Below are positions 5,932 through 12,832 of a DNA stretch of 15,020 nucleotides, in pieces. The DNA comes from Hyphomicrobium sp. (GTDB taxonomy: Bacteria > Pseudomonadota > Alphaproteobacteria > Rhizobiales > Hyphomicrobiaceae): NCBI GenBank assembly GCA_030609245.1, contig JAUWCP010000035.1, positions 1 through 15,020 on the forward strand, in the 5' to 3' direction. The first letter of the stretch is position 1. Each line of letters starts with the position of its first letter. The notes under the pieces are model-generated. The model saw only the letters and a list, made by a program, of their open reading frames with translations. It searched no databases and had not been told where the DNA came from. Position numbers and translations under genes: made by a program.

Positions 5932-6869
5932 CAGGCAGCAACCTCGATCATGACGATCTCTGGTGGAGAACCCAAGCGAACCGGCAAGCCGCTGCATCCC
6001 AGACCAGCGGAGACGACAAGGTGGCGGCCGTCCTCCACGATGTGACCGTAAAGGTAACGCTGGCCAAAGCGGGACGGAACGATTGGCGCATAACCAAACA
6101 CGCGCACCTGACCACCATGTGTATGTCCAGCCAGCGTTAGCGACACGCGATCAGGAACGGAGTTAAAGATGTCGGGCTCGTGGATCATAAGGATCAAAGG
6201 CGCATCGTCGCTCACTCTGCCAAGCGTAGCATCGAGATCGTCGACACCTACATAGCGCTTCGCACCGTCACGCGCACGGGTCCTCGATGTCAGGGCCCAT
6301 TGATCGCCGAGACCGGCAAGCCAGAAACTCTTGCCATCCTTTTGCAAGCGCACGCTGTCGTTTTCATAGAGCGCGATGCCGGCGTCTTGCAGCGCCAGTC
6401 CAGCGCGCGTCGGCCCGGAACGGCGGCGCTGCGCCTCTAAGTCATCCCACCAGTCGTGATTTCCAAGTACGGCATGCACGCCCAGCGGCGCTGTAAGTCC
6501 GCCAAGCGCACGGGCCCAATCCTTGTGGGCGACGGGCTGCGCATAGCGGCTCATGCCGTGGCTGGCGACATAATCACCGAGCAGCAAAACGCAATCGGGT
6601 TGAAGGGCGTTTGTGGCCTCGACGATGCCGCGAATACGGTCGGCACCCATGAACGGTTCGCAGGCGTGCAGGTCGGCAATGACAGCAAGCTTCAAGGACA
6701 GACCGGACGGCCAGCGCGGCGGCGCGACGCGGTAGCGCGTGACGCACGTGCGCCAGGGCTCGGCAAACGCATAGCCGCCAAAACCGGTGACGGCCACTGT
6801 CGACACGCCGAGTGTTGAGAGGAACTGTCTGCGCGAGAGCAAGTTGATGGGTCCTTCCCCCGTCGTCAT
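5931..6869 (-). CDS. Tat-exported metallophosphoesterase (YaeI type)
   Basis: A calcineurin-like phosphoesterase predicted to act outside the cytoplasm on an unknown substrate. From ATG 6869 it has 312 residues. A twin-arginine signal SRRQFLSTLG (residues 12-21) is followed by a hydrophobic stretch and AFAEP. The metal-binding motifs come in family order: ADLHA (D66, H68), LLGDYV (D99), LGNHDWW (N137, H138), MIHEPD (H230) and AGHTHGGQ (H249, H251). The start is uncertain. ATG 6869 has no well-spaced ribosome binding site, a GTG at 6896 is in frame, and a TTG at 6842 (giving MLSRRQF) has GGAAGGA at a good distance. It overlaps ybgC by one base and follows ruvB, so it may be part of the same transcript. 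The family includes YaeI-like enzymes reported to act on lipid A precursors, but that specificity cannot be read here. Confidence 0.88.
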   Translation of the reverse strand: MTTGEGPINLLSRRQFLSTLGVSTVAVTGFGGYAFAEPWRTCVTRYRVAPPRWPSGLSLKLAVIADLHACEPFMGADRIRGIVEATNALQPDCVLLLGDYVASHGMSRYAQPVAHKDWARALGGLTAPLGVHAVLGNHDWWDDLEAQRRRSGPTRAGLALQDAGIALYENDSVRLQKDGKSFWLAGLGDQWALTSRTRARDGAKRYVGVDDLDATLGRVSDDAPLILMIHEPDIFNSVPDRVSLTLAGHTHGGQVRVFGYAPIVPSRFGQRYLYGHIVEDGRHLVVSAGLGCSGLPVRLGSPPEIVMIEVAA

Positions 6870-6947
6870 CCTGCAATCGTCGTAGCGCGCATGCACGCCG
6901 AATTCGAGGCAAAGCCCCTACAAAAAAAGCGGCGGCGCTAAGCAAGG

Positions 6948-8033
6948 TTAGCCGATCCCCGCCTGCGGCCCGCCCTCGCCCGGTTCGCTCTCGTCAGAGG
7001 CATCCTCTTCAAAGAGGCCGACCTGCGGGGTCGACAGGCGCAGCGGCCCCGAAAGCCCCAAATGCCGGTAAGCTTTAAGCGTGGCAATGCGTCCGCGCGG
7101 CGTGCGGCTGATAAAGCCCTGTTGTAGCAGGTAGGGCTCGACCAATTCTTCCAGCGCATCGCGCGGCTCAGAGAGCGCAGCTGCAAGGGTTTCAATGCCC
7201 ACGGGACCACCATCATGCGTCTGGGCGATGCAGGCAAGGTAGCGGCGATCGAGGGCGTCGAGACCCTCGTTGTCGACCTCGAGCGCTGCCAGCGCTTTGT
7301 CCGCCAACTTAGCATCGATGGTGGGCGCGTCAGCGACAGCGGCAAAGTCGCGCACGCGACGGAGCAAGCGGCCGGCAATGCGCGGAGTCCCCCGCGCGCG
7401 GCGCGCTATCTCGTGGGCGCCGTCATCGCCGATGCTGGCGCCGAGCACGCGCGCACCGCGCGTTACCACCAGTTCAAGTTCTTCCACCGTATAGAAGTTG
7501 AGACGGACGGGAATGCCAAAGCGATCGCGCAAGGGCGTCGTTAGCAGACCGAGACGCGTCGTGGCGCCAACGAGCGTAAACTTGGCAAGGTCGATGCGCA
7601 CGGAGCGTGCGGCCGGACCCTCCCCAATAATGAGATCGAGCTGAAAGTCCTCCAGCGCGGGATAGAGAATTTCTTCCACGGCAGGGTTGAGACGGTGAAT
7701 CTCGTCGATGAAGAGAACGTCGCGCTCTTCCAGATTGGTGAGCAGCGCGGCCAAGTCGCCGGCCTTGGAAATAACCGGCCCCGACGTTGCTCGAAATCCG
7801 ACGCCCAGTTCTTTTGCAAGGATCTGCGCCAGCGTCGTCTTGCCGAGACCCGGCGGCCCTGCAAACAGAACGTGATCGAGCGCCTCCCCGCGATCGCGCG
7901 CAGCCTGTATGAAAACCCTCAGGTTGGCGCGCGCCTGCTCTTGTCCGATAAACGCGTCGAGAGACTGCGGCCGCAAGGACACCTCGGTGGCGTCCGCGTC
8001 ACGCTTGGCACTGGTGACGAGCCGGTCGGTCAT
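6948..8033 (-). CDS. ruvB: Holliday junction branch-migration helicase RuvB
   Basis: RuvB is the AAA+ motor that, with RuvA, pumps DNA through Holliday junctions. The 361-residue product has Walker A GPPGLGKTT (59-67), Walker B LFIDEIH (107-113), GATTR (156-160), and PLRDRFG with the arginine finger region (167-173). A C-terminal winged-helix part contains RTPRGRIATLKAYRHLGL. The tail after residue 340 is acidic (EEDASDESEPGEGG). The frame extends 16 codons further to 8081, but MTDRLV at 8033 fits the family start. The ribosome binding site is weak. Normally ruvB directly follows ruvA. Here 2.2 kb lies between them, including oppositely oriented genes, so ruvB must have its own promoter in 8034-8184. 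Confidence 0.96.
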   Translation of the reverse strand: MTDRLVTSAKRDADATEVSLRPQSLDAFIGQEQARANLRVFIQAARDRGEALDHVLFAGPPGLGKTTLAQILAKELGVGFRATSGPVISKAGDLAALLTNLEERDVLFIDEIHRLNPAVEEILYPALEDFQLDLIIGEGPAARSVRIDLAKFTLVGATTRLGLLTTPLRDRFGIPVRLNFYTVEELELVVTRGARVLGASIGDDGAHEIARRARGTPRIAGRLLRRVRDFAAVADAPTIDAKLADKALAALEVDNEGLDALDRRYLACIAQTHDGGPVGIETLAAALSEPRDALEELVEPYLLQQGFISRTPRGRIATLKAYRHLGLSGPLRLSTPQVGLFEEDASDESEPGEGGPQAGIG

Positions 8034-8184
8034 GGTTTGTTCGTGGGCTGCTTCGCTCGCAACGTCAAGGCAGAAGCACATTGGGCAGGGGGAATCGCAG
8101 CCGTGCCGCCATCAGATAAGCAAACTCTCCGCGTATCGACGCTGGCCCAACCAACCTTCCACATGCAAACGATGGAGGACGACC

Positions 8185-8426
8185 ATGGCAAAGATACGCA
8201 ATTTCGACGACCAGGCCTCCTTTTGAGGTTTCGGCCAAACGTCGCAAATCCTATCCTTCAGAGACACGGGTAAAGCGCGGTGAACGTTACGTTCACGGCG
8301 GCGTCGAGCTCGTGGAGAAGCTGGGGCGCAACGACTTGTGCCCGTGCGGCTCGGGCCTCCGGTTTCAAGCGGTGCTGCCTGAAGGCCAAGCGCTATGACG
8401 GCGCCGAACGCAATCACTACTTTTAG
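8185..8426 (+). pseudogene. SEC-C metal-binding protein gene, broken by two frameshifts
   Basis: The ATG at 8185 has GGAGG eight bases upstream, yet its frame stops after 13 codons. If one base is removed at 8215 (CAG|G|CCT), the reading continues PPFEVSAKRRK ... GERYVHGGVELVEKLGRNDLCPCGSG. If one T is removed at 8363-8365 (CGG|T|TTC), it goes on FKRCCLKAKRYDGAERNHYF to TAG at 8426. The repaired product is 79 residues with the SEC-C zinc motif CPCGSG...FKRCC (C-x-C ... C-C), as at the C-terminus of SecA and YecA. The length of 242 bases equals 80 codons plus exactly two extra bases. Everything else, including the ribosome binding site, is intact, so the loss is recent, or these are assembly errors. 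The function of such stand-alone SEC-C proteins is not clear. Confidence 0.8.
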
Positions 8427-8572
8427 GGAGTGATCTTATGGCTCCGGGGCGGCCTGCGCCCTGGGCGTCGTATTGTTACGAATTCCTCATGTTTTTCTTG
8501 ACCTTGCCGCCGCGCATGGCTGCGATTTTGTTCCTACATTGGAGGGAGCCGCAATTCATTTGAGGACATGAC

Positions 8573-9832
8573 ATGTGCCTGCGCACACTGCTTATGAAAG
8601 CTCTGCTCGCGTTCGCCTTAACAGTCGGCGCGGCTGGCAGACCGCCCCTTCCCGCCGAGGCGGCCACGGCTGAGCCGCAAGCTAAATCCGATACGGACGT
8701 TTTCGATGAGACGTGGCGTCTGGTGCAGAACAAGTTTTACGACCGCAACTTGTTGGGACTCGATTGGGAGGCGGTCGGCAATAAACACCGTGGCGCTTAC
8801 GCAGAGGCCAAGACGGACGCTGAGCGATCCGCTGCGATCAATGCCATGCTGGACGAACTGGGCGTCTCCCACACGCACCACTTCATCAAGGAGCAGCCAT
8901 CCTACTATCAGCTCGTCGATATTTTCTCTTGGCCCCTGCGCCGCGATATCCCGAAATACTTTTCGGGCGGGGCGATCACCTACTCCGGTATCGGCATCTT
9001 CACAAAGAAGATCGACGGCAAGACGTTCATAAGCGGCGTGCTTGCTGGTCTGCCTGCTGATGCGGCGGGCTTACGCGTCGGCGATGAAATCATATCGGCG
9101 GACGGCAGCTCATTTGAGCCCGTTGGATCGTTCCGCGGTAAGGAAGGCGAAGCGGTAGCCTTGGCGATACGCCGCGATGTGGATGGGCCCGTTATGACAA
9201 TTGCAGTGAGACCCCAGCGCATCAAGCCCGATGACGCGTTCGAGTCTGCCATGCGCGATAGTGCGCGCATCATCGAAGCGAACGGCCGGCGCATCGGCTA
9301 CATCCACGTCTGGTCCTACGCAGGACGCAGCTATCAGGAGATCCTTGAGGCAGCTCTCAGCGACGGCAAACTCAAAGACGCCGACGCCCTGATCTGGGAC
9401 CTGCGCGATGGATGGGGCGGCGCACGCCCGAGTTTCTTGCGCATCTTCGACCCACATGGGCCGACAATGACACTATCTGAGCGCAACGGTGATACTGAAA
9501 TGGTTGGATTTCGCTGGCGCAAGCCGGTCGTCCTCCTCGCTAACAACGGTACGCGCAGTGGCAAGGAAGTGCTCACTTACGGTTTCAAGAAGAACGGTTA
9601 TGGCGAGGTGGTCGGCGAGCCAACGGCGGGCGCGCTTCTGGCAGCGCGCGCGTTCTTGCTGTCGGACGGCAGCCTGCTCATTCTCGCGGTGAATGACGTC
9701 ACCGTTGATGGTGAGCGGCTTGAGGGCAAAGGCGTGGTGCCGACGATCGAGGTGCCATTTGAACTCCCCTACGCGGCCGGCAAAGACCCGCAGCTCAACA
9801 GGGCGATCTCAGTTCTCTCCGACGGAACTTAG
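8573..9832 (+). CDS. Secreted PDZ-containing S41 family peptidase
   Basis: A 419-residue exported serine protease-like protein. It has a signal peptide (about 1-31: KALLAFALTVGAAG ... AEAA), an N-terminal helical domain to about 130, and a PDZ domain at about 137-215 (GVLAGLPADAAGLRVGDEIISADG). The S41 core spans about 236-395 with WDLRDGWGG, NNGTRSGKE (putative nucleophile Ser329), GEPTAGA and LEGKGVVPTIEV. The lysine that bacterial CtpA/Prc enzymes carry 25 residues after the serine is Ala354 here. By analogy with tricorn-type S41B enzymes, His100 (GVSHTHH) and Glu384 could complete the site; this is inferred from memory of the family. ATG 8573 follows GAGG by seven bases. It stands on the opposite strand to the ruv genes and ends 12 bases from the convergent membrane-protein gene. 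Confidence 0.88.
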   Translation: MCLRTLLMKALLAFALTVGAAGRPPLPAEAATAEPQAKSDTDVFDETWRLVQNKFYDRNLLGLDWEAVGNKHRGAYAEAKTDAERSAAINAMLDELGVSHTHHFIKEQPSYYQLVDIFSWPLRRDIPKYFSGGAITYSGIGIFTKKIDGKTFISGVLAGLPADAAGLRVGDEIISADGSSFEPVGSFRGKEGEAVALAIRRDVDGPVMTIAVRPQRIKPDDAFESAMRDSARIIEANGRRIGYIHVWSYAGRSYQEILEAALSDGKLKDADALIWDLRDGWGGARPSFLRIFDPHGPTMTLSERNGDTEMVGFRWRKPVVLLANNGTRSGKEVLTYGFKKNGYGEVVGEPTAGALLAARAFLLSDGSLLILAVNDVTVDGERLEGKGVVPTIEVPFELPYAAGKDPQLNRAISVLSDGT

Positions 9833-9844
9833 AGCGCGCGCGCA

Positions 9845-10252
9845 TCAAGCAGTGAGTACGCCGGCGCGGACGAGAACTTCGCGAACTGCCAGCGCGATCA
9901 GCCCTGCTAGGAACGTCAGATAGGGGCGTGCACCCTCCATGCCGATCGGAAAAAGTGTGGCCGAGATGGCGAAAGCCACCGCGCCCGCGATGGCGGCCAA
10001 TATCCAACCGACGTTTTCTTGGCGCAGGGCGATTGGGCTAAGCGCAAGCGCAACGAGTACGGCAGGGATCACCGCCCACACAAAGGTTGTGATCGCGGCG
10101 GCGCCAAGCGGTGGCACGTTCTGGGGAAGCAATGCGCCAAGACCCAAAGGTGGCGCCAGCACCAACACCGCTGCAATGACGATCGCAGCGAAGAACGGCC
10201 CAACGAGGGTGTACATCAGGAACGTCCACAAAGCGCGTTGGGCGCCACTCAT
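9845..10252 (-). CDS. Four-helix membrane protein of unknown function
   Basis: A 135-residue hydrophobic protein with four predicted membrane helices: about 8-33, 50-72, 82-102 and 108-124, joined by short loops, and a C-terminus EVLVRAGVLTA. I do not recognise a named family. It follows ruvA on the same strand after 19 bases. Its ATG overlaps the stop of an 8-codon mini-ORF that itself overlaps the ruvA stop, so it is likely translated from the ruvCA message. Its stop faces that of the S41 peptidase across 12 bases containing (GC)5. Confidence 0.82.
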   Translation of the reverse strand: MSGAQRALWTFLMYTLVGPFFAAIVIAAVLVLAPPLGLGALLPQNVPPLGAAAITTFVWAVIPAVLVALALSPIALRQENVGWILAAIAGAVAFAISATLFPIGMEGARPYLTFLAGLIALAVREVLVRAGVLTA

Positions 10253-10275
10253 GCTCTTTCGCCTTTCTTTTTCAT
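10249..10275 (-). CDS. 8-codon mini-ORF bridging ruvA and the membrane-protein gene
   Basis: ATG AAA AAG AAA GGC GAA AGA GCA TGA (MKKKGERA) starts inside the ruvA stop (ATGA overlap) and ends inside the start of the next gene (ATGA overlap). It carries AAGAAAGGCGAAAG, which can serve as the ribosome binding site of the downstream gene. It may act by passing terminating ribosomes on; whether a peptide accumulates is doubtful. Confidence 0.3.
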   Translation of the reverse strand: MKKKGERA

Positions 10276-10892
10276 CGCGCCAGCTCCTTGAGACCGCGGC
10301 GAATGAGCTTTGCAGTATCCGCGTCCTCGCCCAGCTCCATCATGGCAGCGGCGACGGCAGCGGAGGCCTGCACTGGTTGATAGCCGAGATTGGTGAGTGC
10401 CGACATCGCCTCCGCCGCCGCGTCTCCCTCCGGCGGAGCGAACGCGCCGCCATCCGTAGCGACGCCGGGCAATCTGAGACCGGCAACCGACAAGGCCGGC
10501 GCCTTGTCTTTCAACTCCGCAACAATGCGCTGTGCGAGCTTCTTGCCGATGCCGGGCGCCTGCTCAACACGAGCCCAGTCCCCAAGTGCGATCGCTTTGG
10601 CAAGATCGGCCGGGCTCAGCGTACCCAGTAGACCCAGCGCCACCTTGGAGCCCACGCCTTGCACGTTCTGCAGGGTGCGAAACCAGGTGCGCTCCACTTC
10701 GCTTGCAAAGCCAAAGAGGCGAATGGCGTCCTCACGCACATGCGTGTCGATCGTGAGGGTCACCTCGTCACCAATCTTCAGGTTGCGCAATGCACGCGCC
10801 GAGCACAGCACCTCGTAGCCGACACCGTTCACGTCGATTATGCAGAAGCTCTCGCCTATTGCATCCACCTTGCCCCGGAGCTTTCCAATCAT
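10272..10892 (-). CDS. ruvA: Holliday junction recognition protein RuvA
   Basis: RuvA binds the four-way junction as a tetramer and loads RuvB. The 206-residue product shows the three family parts. The N-terminal OB domain (1-65) begins MIGKLRGKVD and contains GVGYEV and REDAIRLFGF. The middle domain has two helix-hairpin-helix motifs, QGVGSKVALGLLG (about 78-90) and APGIGKKLAQRI (about 111-122). A flexible Gly/Ala/Pro linker (about 135-157) leads to the C-terminal RuvB-binding domain (EAMSALTNLGY ... LIRRGLKELAR). The start overlaps the ruvC stop by ATGA, so translation is coupled. Confidence 0.97.
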   Translation of the reverse strand: MIGKLRGKVDAIGESFCIIDVNGVGYEVLCSARALRNLKIGDEVTLTIDTHVREDAIRLFGFASEVERTWFRTLQNVQGVGSKVALGLLGTLSPADLAKAIALGDWARVEQAPGIGKKLAQRIVAELKDKAPALSVAGLRLPGVATDGGAFAPPEGDAAAEAMSALTNLGYQPVQASAAVAAAMMELGEDADTAKLIRRGLKELAR

Positions 10893-11416
10893 GCGCCGGC
10901 CTCACGTGCAAAGCGCATGGCGCGGGCCTGCGGGCTCGTGCGGTGATTGGCATGGCAGATGGCGATGGCCAGAGCGTCGGCTTCGTCCGCGCTCTCGACG
11001 CGCGCTCTAGGCAAAAGGAGCCCGATCATGGCCTTGATCTGCCGCTTCTCGGCGTGACCGGCACCCACCACCGATTTCTTGACAAGGTTCGGAGGATATT
11101 CCGCCACGGCAAGGCCGCCCATGGCCGGGGCCAATAGTGCAATGCCGCGCGCCTGACCCAGCTTCAAGGTCGCACGTGCATTGTCGTTGACGAAGGTCTC
11201 CTCGACGGCCGCTTCGTGCGGCTTGAAGCTCGCGATCACACTGACGATGCCCTCAAACAGTTCGCGCAAACGGTAGGCGAGATCGGCATCCGTAGTCGAT
11301 GTGATGAGACCGCTGGCCACGTAGCTAAGACGCACGCCGTCGCTCTCCACAACGCCCCACCCGGTGCGCCGCAGGCCTGGATCGATGCCGATGATGCGAA
11401 TCGCCGTTCCCCTCAT
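10889..11416 (-). CDS. ruvC: Holliday junction resolvase RuvC
   Basis: RuvC cuts Holliday junctions symmetrically. From ATG 11416 it is 175 residues, the usual family length. The catalytic acids are visible: D12 in IGIDPG, E72 in AVEETF, and D144 and D147 in ESADEADALA; His121 lies in VGAGHAEKRQ. The start is unclear. The frame is open up to 11509, ATG 11428 and 11416 are both possible, but neither has a ribosome binding site. The best one (AGGGGAA) lies downstream of them, right before the ATT codon that corresponds to the usual first Met of RuvC (MRIIGIDPG). It is first in the ruvC-ruvA run, with its stop inside the ruvA start. Confidence 0.95.
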   Translation of the reverse strand: MRGTAIRIIGIDPGLRRTGWGVVESDGVRLSYVASGLITSTTDADLAYRLRELFEGIVSVIASFKPHEAAVEETFVNDNARATLKLGQARGIALLAPAMGGLAVAEYPPNLVKKSVVGAGHAEKRQIKAMIGLLLPRARVESADEADALAIAICHANHRTSPQARAMRFAREAGA

Positions 11417-11748
11417 GACAGCAGGCATAACACGTGTCGTGATTCGAACGGTAAGCCCAGCCTGCACCTTCGCACGGCGCGTCGAACGGTGTTCACGGTT
11501 GTTGGACATTTCATCGCCTAGGTGCTCAGCGTGGCGGCATTATTTATGCTTGCAGTGGGTAGCGTACTTCTCGTGGTGGGCTGGTTCTGGAATTGACCTC
11601 CCGCACCCATCGGATCTATTCGTTAAGTTTACCTTCACGTTGAATTTATGCTTTTGGCCTATTCGTTGAGAGAGCCCCTTTAGCGTAGCTTGATGGGATT
11701 ACACACCGGCTGAATGCAGCTGCGCGCATGTAGGCGTCTGCGCAAACC
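11417..11748. other. Divergent intergenic region between ruvC and a hydrolase
   Basis: No recognised gene here. It should carry promoters for ruvC (minus) and the hydrolase (plus), but I find no convincing -35/-10 pair. It holds an 11-bp dyad GAACGGTGTTC (11484-11494), which does not fit the alphaproteobacterial LexA box GAAC-N7-GAAC. It also holds a 9-base direct repeat CTATTCGTT (11616 and 11659, 43 bases apart) and a 24-codon hydrophobic frame (11522-11596) without a ribosome binding site. Confidence 0.45.
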
Positions 11749-12711
11749 GTGACTGGAAACGAACGCAAGAAACGCTCACACTTGCTCCGCTGCCCCCAGG
11801 TACGCGGACAGCGTGAGCTTGGCCATCTGCCGCCCGCTGAGGCCGGCGATCTTGCCTTTCGCATTTTCTGCACGCCGGAACAGTCCCAGCATCGCACGCG
11901 CGATCATCATCGCCTGACGCAGCGCGCGCGCTATCACCTGCGCGACGCGACTTGGCAGCAGGTCGCAACACCGGCCGGTGTCGTGCAATGTTACGAGTTT
12001 GAGCCGGACGGAGAGACCCGCGGCACCGTGATGCTCGTTCACGGCTGGACGAGCGAAGCGGCCTTTATGACGGCCTTCATCGAGCCGCTGCGCCGGGCTG
12101 GCTTTCGTGTGGTGTTGTTTGACTTCCCCGCACACGGGGCCAGCCCCGGGCGGCGCACAAACCTCGCCGATTGCGCACGCGCCATGCTGAGCGTGTGTGG
12201 AGCCTTTGGGCCGATCAACGCAGCCGTTGCGCATTCCTTCGGCGGGTTCGTTACCCTACTGGTCGCTGAAGGCGGCCCGCCGCTGCTGCGCGCGCACCCC
12301 ATCTCGCGATTTGTTCTCATCGGCTGCCCCAATCGCCTCAGCGACGTTACTGGCGACTTCGGCGATCAATTGGGTCTGACACCCGCTGGGCAACGCGCCT
12401 ACGAGCACCACCTGGAACGCGTTGGCCACCGGCCCGTCAGCACCTTCTCGGCAGTCGACCTCTTGAAGACGGTGAAGGCGCCAACTCTCGTCATTCACGG
12501 GAGCGGCGATCGCGAGGTGCCGTTCCACAATGCCGAGGCGATTGCCAACCTCGGCGACCACGTTGAGCTGCAAGAATACGAGGGCTTTGGCCATCGCACG
12601 ATTCTCTATGCACCGCAGGTTGTGCGGGCGGCGATGACCTATCTGGCCGCGGATCGTGATCGGCACGCCCCTCAGCGGCACGTTTCGCATCATTCCGCTG
12701 CCATGCTCTGA
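11749..12711 (+). CDS. Alpha/beta hydrolase, cytoplasmic type
   Basis: An alpha/beta-fold hydrolase (320 residues from the GTG at 11749) of unknown substrate. It contains the oxyanion strand MLVHGWTSEA (about 95-104), LFDFPAHGASPG (123-134), nucleophile elbow AHSFGG (Ser163), acid in HGSGDREVPF (Asp254) and GFGHR (His282). No signal peptide is visible. Convincing homology-like sequence begins near LAFRIFCTP (about 35-43). The 30 residues before it (ERKKRSHLLRCPQVRG...) look unlike a protein of this family, and the GTG has no ribosome binding site, so the true start or an N-terminal frameshift is open. Transcribed away from ruvC. Confidence 0.8.
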   Translation: MTGNERKKRSHLLRCPQVRGQRELGHLPPAEAGDLAFRIFCTPEQSQHRTRDHHRLTQRARYHLRDATWQQVATPAGVVQCYEFEPDGETRGTVMLVHGWTSEAAFMTAFIEPLRRAGFRVVLFDFPAHGASPGRRTNLADCARAMLSVCGAFGPINAAVAHSFGGFVTLLVAEGGPPLLRAHPISRFVLIGCPNRLSDVTGDFGDQLGLTPAGQRAYEHHLERVGHRPVSTFSAVDLLKTVKAPTLVIHGSGDREVPFHNAEAIANLGDHVELQEYEGFGHRTILYAPQVVRAAMTYLAADRDRHAPQRHVSHHSAAML

Positions 12712-12832
12712 GCCCCCACTCACGCGACCTCACATCCGGCAAATTCAACGCAAACATTGACCGTTTGGCGATCCACGCGCGCCAGCGATGTTATAAGGAC
12801 GCCGGGGTACAACCGAGCGAGAAGGGTTCAAG

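Noticed and set aside
7695..8273. 192-codon plus-strand frame over ruvB and the SEC-C gene
   Set aside because: Mostly antisense of ruvB; its end only reads through the SEC-C remnant in the wrong frame.
11484..11494. GAACGGTGTTC near ruvC as an SOS box
   Set aside because: The spacing and orientation do not fit the alphaproteobacterial LexA site GAAC-N7-GAAC, nor the longer-spaced Gram-positive type; probably chance.
11616..11667. Repeated CTATTCGTT as paired operator sites
   Set aside because: Only nine bases shared, 43 bases apart, and no further copy; likely chance.
12757..12796. TTGACC ... TTATAA as a promoter for the secreted lipase
   Set aside because: The two elements are about 28 bases apart, too far for a sigma-70 promoter; no better -35 is visible at the right spacing.
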